Made by a program: the position numbers and the translations under genes. A stretch of DNA of 64,000 bases from Streptococcus oralis subsp. dentisani (GTDB taxonomy: Bacteria; Bacillota; Bacilli; Lactobacillales; Streptococcaceae). This document shows, in pieces, positions 57,355 through 64,000 of this stretch. The first letter of the stretch is position 1. Each line of letters starts with the position of its first letter. The notes under the pieces were generated by a model. It saw only the letters and a list, made by a program, of their open reading frames with translations. It was not told where the DNA came from and searched no databases. Location: NCBI RefSeq assembly GCF_007475365.1, contig NZ_CP034442.1, forward strand, positions 744,001-808,000, written 5' to 3'.

Positions 57355-58881
57355 ATGATAAAAATCAATCATCTGACCATCACACAAAACAAAGATTTAC
57401 GAGACCTTATATCTGACTTAAGCATGACTATCCAAGACGGGGAAAAGGTTGCTATTATTGGTGAAGAAGGAAATGGCAAATCAACCTTGCTACGAGCTTT
57501 AATGGGGGAAGCTTTGCCTGATTTCACTATCAAGGGAGACCTCCAGTCTGACCTTCAATCACTGGCCTACATTCCACAAAAGCTAGCTGAAGACCTGAAA
57601 GAAAGATCTCTACACGACTACTTCTTTTTGGATTCTACTGAATTAGACTACAGTATCCTCTATCGTTTGGCTGAGGAGTTACATTTTGATAGTGATCGCT
57701 TCGCTAGTGACCAAGAAATTGGCAGCCTCTCTGGAGGCGAAGCCTTAAAAGTTCAACTCATTCATGAATTGTCTAAACCTTTTGAAGTTCTATTTTTAGA
57801 TGAACCTTCAAATGACTTAGACCTTGAGACTGTTGATTGGCTAAAAAGGCAGATACAGAAGATGAGGCAAACCGTTATTTTCATTTCCCATGATGAAGAC
57901 TTTCTCTCTCAAACGGCAGATACTATTGTCCACTTACGACTGGTCAAGCATCGGAAAGAAGCGGAAACGCTAGTAGAGCATTTAGACTATGATCGCTACA
58001 GTGAGCAGAGAAAGGCTAGTTTTGCCAGACAAAGCCAGCAAGCTGCTAACGACCAGAAAGCCTATGACAAAACCATGGAAAAACATCGCCGAGTTAAGCA
58101 AAATGTAGAAACTGCCTTACGTAACACTAAAAATGATGTTGCTGGGCGCCTACTGGCTAAGAAGATGAAAAATGTTCTCTCTCAAGAAAAGCGCTACGAA
58201 AAGGCAGCTCAGTCCATGACCCAAAAGCCGCTTGAAGAAGAACAAATCCAACTTTTCTTCTCAGATATACAACCATTACCAGCTTCTAAAGCCTTAATCC
58301 GACTGGAAAAGGAAAATTTGTCCATTGGCGACCGAGTTTTAACTCAAGGACTTCAACTAACTATCCGTGGTCAAGAAAAAATCGGTATCATCGGCCCCAA
58401 TGGCGTTGGGAAATCGACACTGTTAGCTAAGTTGCAGCAAATACTAAGCGACAAAAGAGAAATTTCGCTTGGTTTTATGCCACAAGATTACCACAAAAAA
58501 CTGGAATTGGATCTATCTCCTATAGCCTACCTCAGAAAAACTGGGGAAAAAGAGGAACTACAGAAAATCCAATCTCACTTAGCCAGTCTCAATTTCAGCT
58601 ATCCAGAAATGCAGCACCAAATTCGCTCCTTATCTGGTGGTCAACAGGGCAAACTCCTACTTTTGGATTTAGTGTTACGCAAACCAAACTTTCTCCTTCT
58701 GGATGAGCCTACACGAAATTTTTCTCCTACTTCTCAACCTGAAATCAGAAAACTCTTTGCCTCTTATCCTGGTGGTCTGATCACTGTTTCGCATGACAGA
58801 CGCTTCTTAAAAGAGGTCTGTACGAGTCTCTATCGTTTGACAGAAAATGGTTTGGAAGTTGTTGATTTACAAGATTTATAA
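57355..58881 (+). CDS. ABC-F ATPase (ribosome-associated, possible antibiotic protection)
   Basis: 508 residues from ATG 57355 (GAAAGGG seven bases upstream; an ATG at 57322 lies on the terminator tail). Two ABC domains without membrane segments: Walker A GEEGNGKST and GPNGVGKST, signatures LSGGEALKV and LSGGQQGKL, Walker B LFLDEPSNDLD and LLLDEPTRNF, joined by a charged helical linker about residues 210-290. Some ABC-F proteins (Lsa, Vga, Msr) dislodge antibiotics from ribosomes. Subfamily not certain, but the attenuator upstream points to inducible protection. Confidence 0.85.
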   Translation: MIKINHLTITQNKDLRDLISDLSMTIQDGEKVAIIGEEGNGKSTLLRALMGEALPDFTIKGDLQSDLQSLAYIPQKLAEDLKERSLHDYFFLDSTELDYSILYRLAEELHFDSDRFASDQEIGSLSGGEALKVQLIHELSKPFEVLFLDEPSNDLDLETVDWLKRQIQKMRQTVIFISHDEDFLSQTADTIVHLRLVKHRKEAETLVEHLDYDRYSEQRKASFARQSQQAANDQKAYDKTMEKHRRVKQNVETALRNTKNDVAGRLLAKKMKNVLSQEKRYEKAAQSMTQKPLEEEQIQLFFSDIQPLPASKALIRLEKENLSIGDRVLTQGLQLTIRGQEKIGIIGPNGVGKSTLLAKLQQILSDKREISLGFMPQDYHKKLELDLSPIAYLRKTGEKEELQKIQSHLASLNFSYPEMQHQIRSLSGGQQGKLLLLDLVLRKPNFLLLDEPTRNFSPTSQPEIRKLFASYPGGLITVSHDRRFLKEVCTSLYRLTENGLEVVDLQDL

Positions 58882-58895
58882 ATTTTGAACATAGC

Positions 58896-58924
58896 AAAAA
58901 TCCAGAGAGACTTCTCTGGATTTT
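58896..58924. terminator. Bidirectional terminator, ABC-F / htpX
   Basis: Perfect stem AAAATCCAGAGA (58897-58908) / TCTCTGGATTTT (58913-58924), loop GACT, between convergent genes. Confidence 0.88.
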
Positions 58925-58926
58925 GT

Positions 58927-59826
58927 TTACATTTGTTTCAAGCGTTCGATTCGTTCTGAGATAGGTGGGTGGGTATAAAAGAGTTTTTGTAGTCCGCCAC
59001 CTTTCTTGGGATCATTGATGTGCAGAGCGCTGCTGGCATCGTCAACATGGTGATGCATCGGCTCGCTATTGTCCAACTTGCGCAAGGCATTGATCATCCC
59101 TTGAGGATTGCGAGTCAGCTCCACACTGGATGCATCCGCCAAAAATTCCCTCTGACGGGAAATGGCTAGTTGCACCAAGGTTGCTGCGAGAGGTGCCAGA
59201 ACAATGGCTAAGAGAGAGATAACAAGCATGATAATCTCCAATCCATTTCCATCTCGATCGTCGTCACTTCGTCTGCGACCAGCGCCACCCCACCACATCA
59301 TCCGTCCTGCCATACTAGACAGAAGGGTAATGGCACTGGCAAGGGCGACAGCAATGGTCGAAATGCGGATATCGTAGTTTCGGATATGACTGACTTCATG
59401 CCCCATAACAGCTTCTAGCTCCTCACGATTCATGATAGCCAGAAGACCCGAAGTGGCTGCGACTGCTGCATTCTGAGGATTGGAACCTGTTGCAAAGGCA
59501 TTTAAAGAAGAATCCTCAATGATGAAAACACGCGGCATGGGAATCTGAGCGACCATGGCCATATCTTCTACTACATGGTAGAGGTCTGGTGCTGTTTGCT
59601 CATCAACCTCACGCGCCCCATTCATAGACATGACAATCTCTGTCGATTGAAAGATCATGGTCAGAGCGTAGATAAGACCGATAATCAAAGCAATAATCAT
59701 GCCGCCAAGACCTGAACGCATAAAAAGATAGCCTACCGCATAACCAACTAAGGCCAAGAGTAGGAAGAAAACCAGCAACAAAATCCAGGTTTTTCGTTTA
59801 TTGCTCGCAATTTGATCAAACAACAT
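58927..59826 (-). CDS. htpX: Membrane zinc metalloprotease HtpX
   Basis: 299 residues from ATG 59826 (AGGTGA five bases upstream; a GTG at 59835 overlaps lemA more). Zinc motif [11 protein letters not shown], downstream glutamate in [13 protein letters not shown], four membrane segments in two pairs. Degrades damaged membrane proteins. Overlaps the lemA stop region, so translation is coupled. Confidence 0.95.
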   Translation of the reverse strand: MLFDQIASNKRKTWILLLVFFLLLALVGYAVGYLFMRSGLGGMIIALIIGLIYALTMIFQSTEIVMSMNGAREVDEQTAPDLYHVVEDMAMVAQIPMPRVFIIEDSSLNAFATGSNPQNAAVAATSGLLAIMNREELEAVMGHEVSHIRNYDIRISTIAVALASAITLLSSMAGRMMWWGGAGRRRSDDDRDGNGLEIIMLVISLLAIVLAPLAATLVQLAISRQREFLADASSVELTRNPQGMINALRKLDNSEPMHHHVDDASSALHINDPKKGGGLQKLFYTHPPISERIERLKQM

Positions 59827-59827
59827 C

Positions 59828-60388
59828 TTAGTCACCTAAACCGCTAAAGTCAACTTTAGGAACTGCCTTTTCCTCGTCTGGTGTTTGAAGGAAGTCTGCA
59901 GCTTTAAAGCTAAATAGTCCCGCGATAATATTACTTGGGAAGCTTTCAAGTTTTACATTGTAGTTGCTGACAACACTGTTGTAGAGTTGGCGAGAGTAAG
60001 AAATTTTATTTTCTGTATTGGTCAACTCTTCTTGCAATTTGATAAAGTTAGCACTAGCTTTCAAGTCTGGGTAATTCTCTGCTACTGCAAAGATACCAGA
60101 AATCTGGCGAGTAAGGGCATCACTGGCCTTCATAGCTTCTGCTGGTGAAGTTGCTGCGGCTACTTGTCTACGAAGTTCTGTCACCTTTTCCAAGGTAGAA
60201 CCTTCATATTTCGCATAGCCTTTGACTGTTTCAATCAAGTTTGGGAGAAGATCATTACGACGCTTCAACTGAACATCGATCTGGCTCCAAGCCTCCTTGG
60301 TCTGCATACGATTTTTAACCAAACCGTTATAGCTAACAATCACAAAAATAACAATCAGAGCCAAAACTCCAAGAATAATCCAAATCAT
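59828..60388 (-). CDS. lemA: LemA family protein
   Basis: 186 residues. One N-terminal membrane segment ([20 protein letters not shown]), then long helices with [19 protein letters not shown] and [18 protein letters not shown], typical of LemA. Role unclear; conserved neighbour of htpX. A TATACT -10 lies at about 60427-60422. Confidence 0.93.
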   Translation of the reverse strand: MIWIILGVLALIVIFVIVSYNGLVKNRMQTKEAWSQIDVQLKRRNDLLPNLIETVKGYAKYEGSTLEKVTELRRQVAAATSPAEAMKASDALTRQISGIFAVAENYPDLKASANFIKLQEELTNTENKISYSRQLYNSVVSNYNVKLESFPSNIIAGLFSFKAADFLQTPDEEKAVPKVDFSGLGD

Positions 60389-60448
60389 AATCTTATTCCT
60401 TTCTGCTTTTAGATTAATACCAGTATATCAAAATTTTAATGAATATGG

Positions 60449-60454
60449 TAAAAT
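60449..60454 (+). promoter_or_regulatory. rsmG promoter (-10)
   Basis: Extended -10 TGGTAAAAT 28 bp before the rsmG start; divergent from the lemA promoter. Confidence 0.5.
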
Positions 60455-60481
60455 AAGATGATACTAGAGAAGGAAAAAACT

Positions 60482-61195
60482 ATGAAACCAGAAACATTTT
60501 ACAGCCTACTAGCTGAGCAAAATATTCCACTTTCGGACCAGCAAAAGAACCAATTTGAACGGTATTTTGAACTCTTGGTCGAGTGGAATGAAAAGATTAA
60601 TTTGACGGCTATTACAGACAAGGAAGAAGTTTATCTCAAACATTTTTATGATTCGATTGCACCTATCCTGCAGGGTTTGATTTCAAATGAAACTATCAAA
60701 CTTCTTGATATCGGAGCGGGGGCAGGATTTCCAAGTCTGCCGATGAAAATTCTCTATCCTCAGTTAGATGTGACCATCATTGATTCGCTAAATAAACGCA
60801 TCAACTTCCTTCAGCTTTTGGCTCAGGAACTGGATTTGGATGGTGTTCACTTCTACCATGGACGAGCAGAAGACTTTGCCCAAGACAAGAACTTTCGTGC
60901 CCAGTTTGATATGGTAACGGCTCGCGCGGTGGCCCGCATGCAGGTCTTGTCTGAACTGACCATTCCCTACCTTAAAGTTGGCGGAAAACTATTGGCACTC
61001 AAGGCCAGCAATGCTCCTGAGGAATTGCTAGAAGCCAAGAATGCCCTCAACCTCCTTTTTAGTAAGGTCGAAGACAATCTCAGCTACGCCCTGCCAAATG
61101 GAGATCCACGCTATATCACAGTCGTCGAAAAGAAAAAGGAGACGCCTAACAAGTACCCAAGAAAGGCTGGCATGCCTAATAAACGCCCGCTTTAA
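60482..61195 (+). CDS. rsmG: 16S rRNA (guanine(527)-N7)-methyltransferase
   Basis: 237 residues from ATG 60482 (AGAAGGA upstream). SAM-binding motif [30 protein letters not shown], and [12 protein letters not shown]. Methylates G527 of 16S rRNA; loss gives low-level streptomycin resistance in other species. Ends with a basic KRPL tail. Confidence 0.97.
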   Translation: MKPETFYSLLAEQNIPLSDQQKNQFERYFELLVEWNEKINLTAITDKEEVYLKHFYDSIAPILQGLISNETIKLLDIGAGAGFPSLPMKILYPQLDVTIIDSLNKRINFLQLLAQELDLDGVHFYHGRAEDFAQDKNFRAQFDMVTARAVARMQVLSELTIPYLKVGGKLLALKASNAPEELLEAKNALNLLFSKVEDNLSYALPNGDPRYITVVEKKKETPNKYPRKAGMPNKRPL

Positions 61196-61261
61196 TTTTT
61201 TTAGTAAAAAAATTTACAAAATCAACCTCGCTCTTACATTTTTAGGCTCGGAGAAAAATGA

Positions 61262-61290
61262 TTTACAAAATCATTTTTTTCTGCTATACT
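61262..61290 (+). promoter_or_regulatory. uraA promoter
   Basis: TTTACA (61262-61267), exactly 17 bp, extended -10 TGCTATACT (61285-61290). Confidence 0.75.
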
Positions 61291-61299
61291 ATCCTAAGC

Positions 61300-61431
61300 A
61301 AAGGTTTTTAATGTCATCCCGTGAGGTGACGAAGACGCAGAAATATATGAAGTTCTTTAAGAATGGAATAATCTTTTTTAAAGAAGTCTTACTCTGAGAG
61401 CCTGTTGCTGTAAAATAATGGGCTCTTTTTT
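61300..61431 (+). promoter_or_regulatory. PyrR-dependent attenuator of uraA
   Basis: PyrR-binding hairpin GTCA-TCCCGTGAGG-TGAC (61313-61330), then terminator AGAGCC (61397-61402) / GGCTCT (61421-61426) + TTTTTT. Same core as the pyrR leader, so uracil uptake and pyrimidine synthesis share control. Confidence 0.85.
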
Positions 61432-61453
61432 GATGCCCAAAAGTGAGGTTTAT

Positions 61454-62737
61454 ATGAAACAAGAATCAACTATTGATTTGTTACTAGACGTTGACCAACG
61501 TCCTTCAGCTGGTAAAGGCATTCTCCTCAGCTTCCAGCACGTTTTTGCCATGTTTGGTGCAACCATTCTCGTTCCCTTAATTTTGGGAATGCCTGTATCT
61601 GTTGCCCTTTTTGCATCAGGCGTTGGGACACTCATCTACATGATTTCGACTGGTTTTAAAGTTCCAGTCTATCTCGGATCATCCTTCGCCTTTATCACGG
61701 CCATGTCTCTAGCTATGAAAGAGATGGGTGGCGATGTATCGGCCGCTCAAACTGGGGTTATCCTGACTGGTTTGGTTTACGTCCTTGTGGCTGCAAGTGT
61801 TCGTTTTGCAGGTACAAAATGGATCGATAAACTCTTACCACCAATCATTATCGGACCCATGATTATTGTTATTGGTCTTGGTCTTGCTGGTTCAGCTGTT
61901 ACGAACGCTGGACTTGTAGCAGATGGAAATTGGAAAAATGCACTTGTAGCTGTCGTGACGTTCTTGATTGCTGCCTTTATCAATACAAAAGGAAAAGGTT
62001 TCCTTCGTATCATTCCTTTCCTCTTTGCCATCATCGGTGGTTACATCTTCGCAGTAACACTTGGCTTGGTTGACTTTACACCAGTCCTAGAAGCTAACTG
62101 GTTTGAAATCCCTGGTTTCTACTTACCATTTAGTACAGGCGGAGCCTTCAAAGAGTATAACCTCTACTTCGGTCCTGAAACAATCGCCATCTTGCCAATC
62201 GCTATCGTAACCATTTCAGAACACATCGGTGACCATACCGTCCTAAGCCAAATCTGTGGACGTCAGTTCCTGAAAGAACCAGGACTTCACCGTACTCTTC
62301 TTGGTGACGGTATTGCAACATCTGTATCTGCTTTCCTCGGTGGACCAGCCAATACGACTTACGGCGAAAATACAGGAGTTATCGGTATGACTCGTATCGC
62401 TTCTGTCTCCGTTATCCGTAACGCTGCCTTTATTGCCATCGCTCTTAGTTTCCTTGGTAAATTCACTGCCTTGATCTCAACAATCCCTAGTGCTGTACTT
62501 GGTGGGATGTCTATCCTTCTCTACGGAGTTATCGCCAGCAACGGTTTGAAAGTCTTGATCAAGGAGCGCGTTGATTTCAGTCAAATGCGTAACCTCATCA
62601 TTGCTAGTGCTATGTTGGTTCTTGGGCTTGGTGGAGCCATCCTCAAAGTAGGACCAGTTACCCTTTCAGGTACTGCCCTATCAGCTATGACAGGTATCAT
62701 CTTAAACTTGATCTTACCATACGAAAACAAAGACTAG
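61454..62737 (+). CDS. uraA: Uracil permease (NCS2 family)
   Basis: 427 residues from ATG 61454, about 14 membrane segments. FGATILVPLILGMPVSVAL, FITAMSLAM, and the substrate-site IVTISEHIGDHTVLS with the conserved glutamate. Proton-coupled uracil uptake. An in-frame start at 61418 lies in the terminator hairpin and is unlikely. Controlled by the PyrR element upstream. Confidence 0.95.
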   Translation: MKQESTIDLLLDVDQRPSAGKGILLSFQHVFAMFGATILVPLILGMPVSVALFASGVGTLIYMISTGFKVPVYLGSSFAFITAMSLAMKEMGGDVSAAQTGVILTGLVYVLVAASVRFAGTKWIDKLLPPIIIGPMIIVIGLGLAGSAVTNAGLVADGNWKNALVAVVTFLIAAFINTKGKGFLRIIPFLFAIIGGYIFAVTLGLVDFTPVLEANWFEIPGFYLPFSTGGAFKEYNLYFGPETIAILPIAIVTISEHIGDHTVLSQICGRQFLKEPGLHRTLLGDGIATSVSAFLGGPANTTYGENTGVIGMTRIASVSVIRNAAFIAIALSFLGKFTALISTIPSAVLGGMSILLYGVIASNGLKVLIKERVDFSQMRNLIIASAMLVLGLGGAILKVGPVTLSGTALSAMTGIILNLILPYENKD

Positions 62738-62751
62738 TCATCTATATAGAC

Positions 62752-62777
62752 AAAATCCACTCAGTTGAGTGGATTTT
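62752..62777 (+). terminator. uraA terminator
   Basis: Perfect stem AAAATCCACTCA / TGAGTGGATTTT with a 2-base gap (GT) at the centre, followed by TCT; also usable by the convergent gene. Confidence 0.85.
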
Positions 62778-62785
62778 TCTGATTC

Positions 62786-63544
62786 TTACCTTCCCCACGC
62801 AATCAAGAGATACAGGAGGCTAGAACCAAACATGTCTACCAGAGCATGCATAAGGAAAAATGGCAAAAGATTTTTAACCTTATACTTGTATAGAAAATAA
62901 TAGAATAAACCATAAACTACACCAATAACCAGTGCCCACACCAATCCTTGATAAGTGTGAAAAGAAATCCGAATGAGGGTAGAATAAAACAAAACCCGCC
63001 ACTTGTGCTTTTCTTTCACTGAGGTCAACAACCCTAGAAAGAAAAACTCTTCATAGAAGCCATTTAACAAGGCATAGGCAATTGCCATCGGACTAAGCGC
63101 TAGGAATTTCCGTATAACTTCCATGGGATCTATGTGGGCAAAAAGAGCTGGATTTAAGTAATTGTATTCACCAGTTAGTGTCGTCACCAAGTCTCCAAAC
63201 AAACCCACAATGGCAAATATAAAAGGAACCCAAAAGAGAAGGGACCAGGTCCAACGAATGGGAAGTTGTTTGAAATCATAATTCCGAATCAAAAGGTAAA
63301 GAAAGGTCAAGGTCAGAAGTATCACTTGCAGGGTGAAGTTGCTCAAATAGCCTACTCCCTCGCCGACAGTATTACTTACCGTATCCATTGTAGTTGACAG
63401 ACCTGTCGGAAACATACTTGCTAAAAAGAGCTCCGTTGACCGAATGATAAACTGGCCAAACATCAAAACTGTAATAATCAGAATGTCAAACCATCTCAAG
63501 TAGCGCAGGGGCTTAGATGGGTGAATGCTTTGTAAAATTTTCAT
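62786..63544 (-). CDS. CPBP-like (CAAX protease family) membrane protein
   Basis: 252 residues, about seven membrane segments. The paired glutamates are in NGFYEEFFFLGLLTS, a histidine in ISFHTYQG and another in LMHALVDMFG, matching CPBP glutamic protease motifs. The usual Arg of EExxxR is Leu here, so activity is uncertain. Streptococcal relatives are often linked to bacteriocin immunity or peptide processing; no bacteriocin is visible nearby. Confidence 0.7.
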   Translation of the reverse strand: MKILQSIHPSKPLRYLRWFDILIITVLMFGQFIIRSTELFLASMFPTGLSTTMDTVSNTVGEGVGYLSNFTLQVILLTLTFLYLLIRNYDFKQLPIRWTWSLLFWVPFIFAIVGLFGDLVTTLTGEYNYLNPALFAHIDPMEVIRKFLALSPMAIAYALLNGFYEEFFFLGLLTSVKEKHKWRVLFYSTLIRISFHTYQGLVWALVIGVVYGLFYYFLYKYKVKNLLPFFLMHALVDMFGSSLLYLLIAWGR

Positions 63545-63688
63545 ATCTCCTCCTTCTAGCAGTTTAAGATTGGTTTATTGTAAGAAAAGAAACTTAAAAT
63601 TTTATAAAATTCCACTCCCATTCCTTAGCCGTAATCAATATTTCGATAGGATATTCAAACCAACCACTTTTTACGAGTAACTAGTTTC

Positions 63689-64000
63689 TCATTCAACCTT
63701 CCGTTTGTTTTCTATCAACAAATCTTTCAAAGAAATGATGGCTACCGCAAGTAAAATCATAGCCATACCGACAAAGTCAATCGCGTAGAATTGCTCCTTC
63801 ATAATCAGAAAGGCAAAGAAAACAGCAGAGATGGGCTCTATGGAAGCCAATAAACTGGACTTAACAGGGCCTATCATACTAGCTCCTTTTAGGAAAGCTG
63901 TATAGGCAAAGACCGTGCCAATGATGATAATGCCAGCAAATGCAAAAAGAAAATCCAAGCTGGTCGGTATACTGCCCTGCAAAACTCCTGTGAAGGGAAT
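63689..64000 (-). CDS. EamA-family transporter, C-terminal part
   Basis: The frame runs off the window end. The visible ~103 residues hold three membrane segments with KSSLLASIEPISAVFFAFLI, the typical EamA/DMT second repeat, and a basic tail. Substrate unknown. The 63545-63688 spacer shows no gene. Confidence 0.8.
   Translation of the reverse strand: MPFTGVLQGSIPTSLDFLFAFAGIIIIGTVFAYTAFLKGASMIGPVKSSLLASIEPISAVFFAFLIMKEQFYAIDFVGMAMILLAVAIISLKDLLIENKRKVE

Noticed and set aside
61201..61280. Direct repeat ATTTACAAAATCA around 61211 and 61262 as an insertion footprint
   Set aside because: Short, AT-rich, and one copy is explained by the uraA -35 region; no element lies between them.

Overview
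The window looks like a chromosome segment of a low-GC mitis-group Streptococcus (S. mitis / S. oralis / S. pneumoniae relatives). Gene content, gene order as I remember it from pneumococcus, extended -10 promoters (TGnTATAAT), the Firmicutes-type L27 with its Prp protease, and a KxYKxGKxW/LPxTG serine-rich repeat adhesin all agree. I cannot fix the species from sequence alone.

Layout. 1-2.9 kb (minus): start of cvfB, then frr, pyrH and trmFO. 3.2-18.3 kb (minus): one giant serine-rich repeat surface protein of about 5,047 residues, made of a 10-residue array and an 18-residue array, with no accessory-Sec or glycosyltransferase genes beside it. 18.7-27.1 kb (minus): rsmI-yabA, holB-tmk, proB-proA-proC, rluD-lspA-LysR. 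27.3-28.5 kb (minus): rplU-prp-rpmA behind an L21-type leader. 28.5-34.1 kb: a YoaK-like membrane protein, then plus-strand Gfo/Idh oxidoreductase + DEAD-box helicase, a minus-strand DUF1934 gene, and plus-strand HD-domain + Cof-type HAD genes.

34.1-43.9 kb (minus) is accessory DNA lying against a tRNA-Arg(CCT) gene. It holds a TPM-domain protein, lipoproteins, small multi-TM proteins resembling DUF443 (the TsaI/type VII immunity family), an Imm74-like protein, two paralogous lipoproteins and several broken genes: an in-frame TGA in a DUF3592 gene, an A6-tract frameshift in a DUF443-like gene, and remnants. A 63-bp direct repeat flanks a 2.7-kb lipoprotein module. I read it as a decaying array of immunity-like genes without a visible toxin; this is inference.

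44.0-49.0 kb: rplS, two crcB genes with chorismate mutase, flavodoxin, nrnA-like DHH phosphoesterase, rpmE2 and mntH. 49.0-56.5 kb (minus): the pyr operon pyrR-pyrB-carA-carB with a PyrR attenuator and an unusual hairpin-rich spacer between carA and carB, then yceD-nth. 56.6-58.9 kb (plus): a small helical, bacteriocin-immunity-like protein and an ABC-F ATPase. The ABC-F leader contains a strong promoter, a three-codon uORF, a first hairpin, a 14-bp alternative pairing and an intrinsic terminator: the arrangement of an antibiotic-responsive attenuator, and the best candidate regulatory system here. 58.9-64 kb: htpX-lemA (minus), rsmG and uraA (plus; uraA with a second PyrR element), a CPBP-like membrane protein and the end of an EamA transporter (minus).
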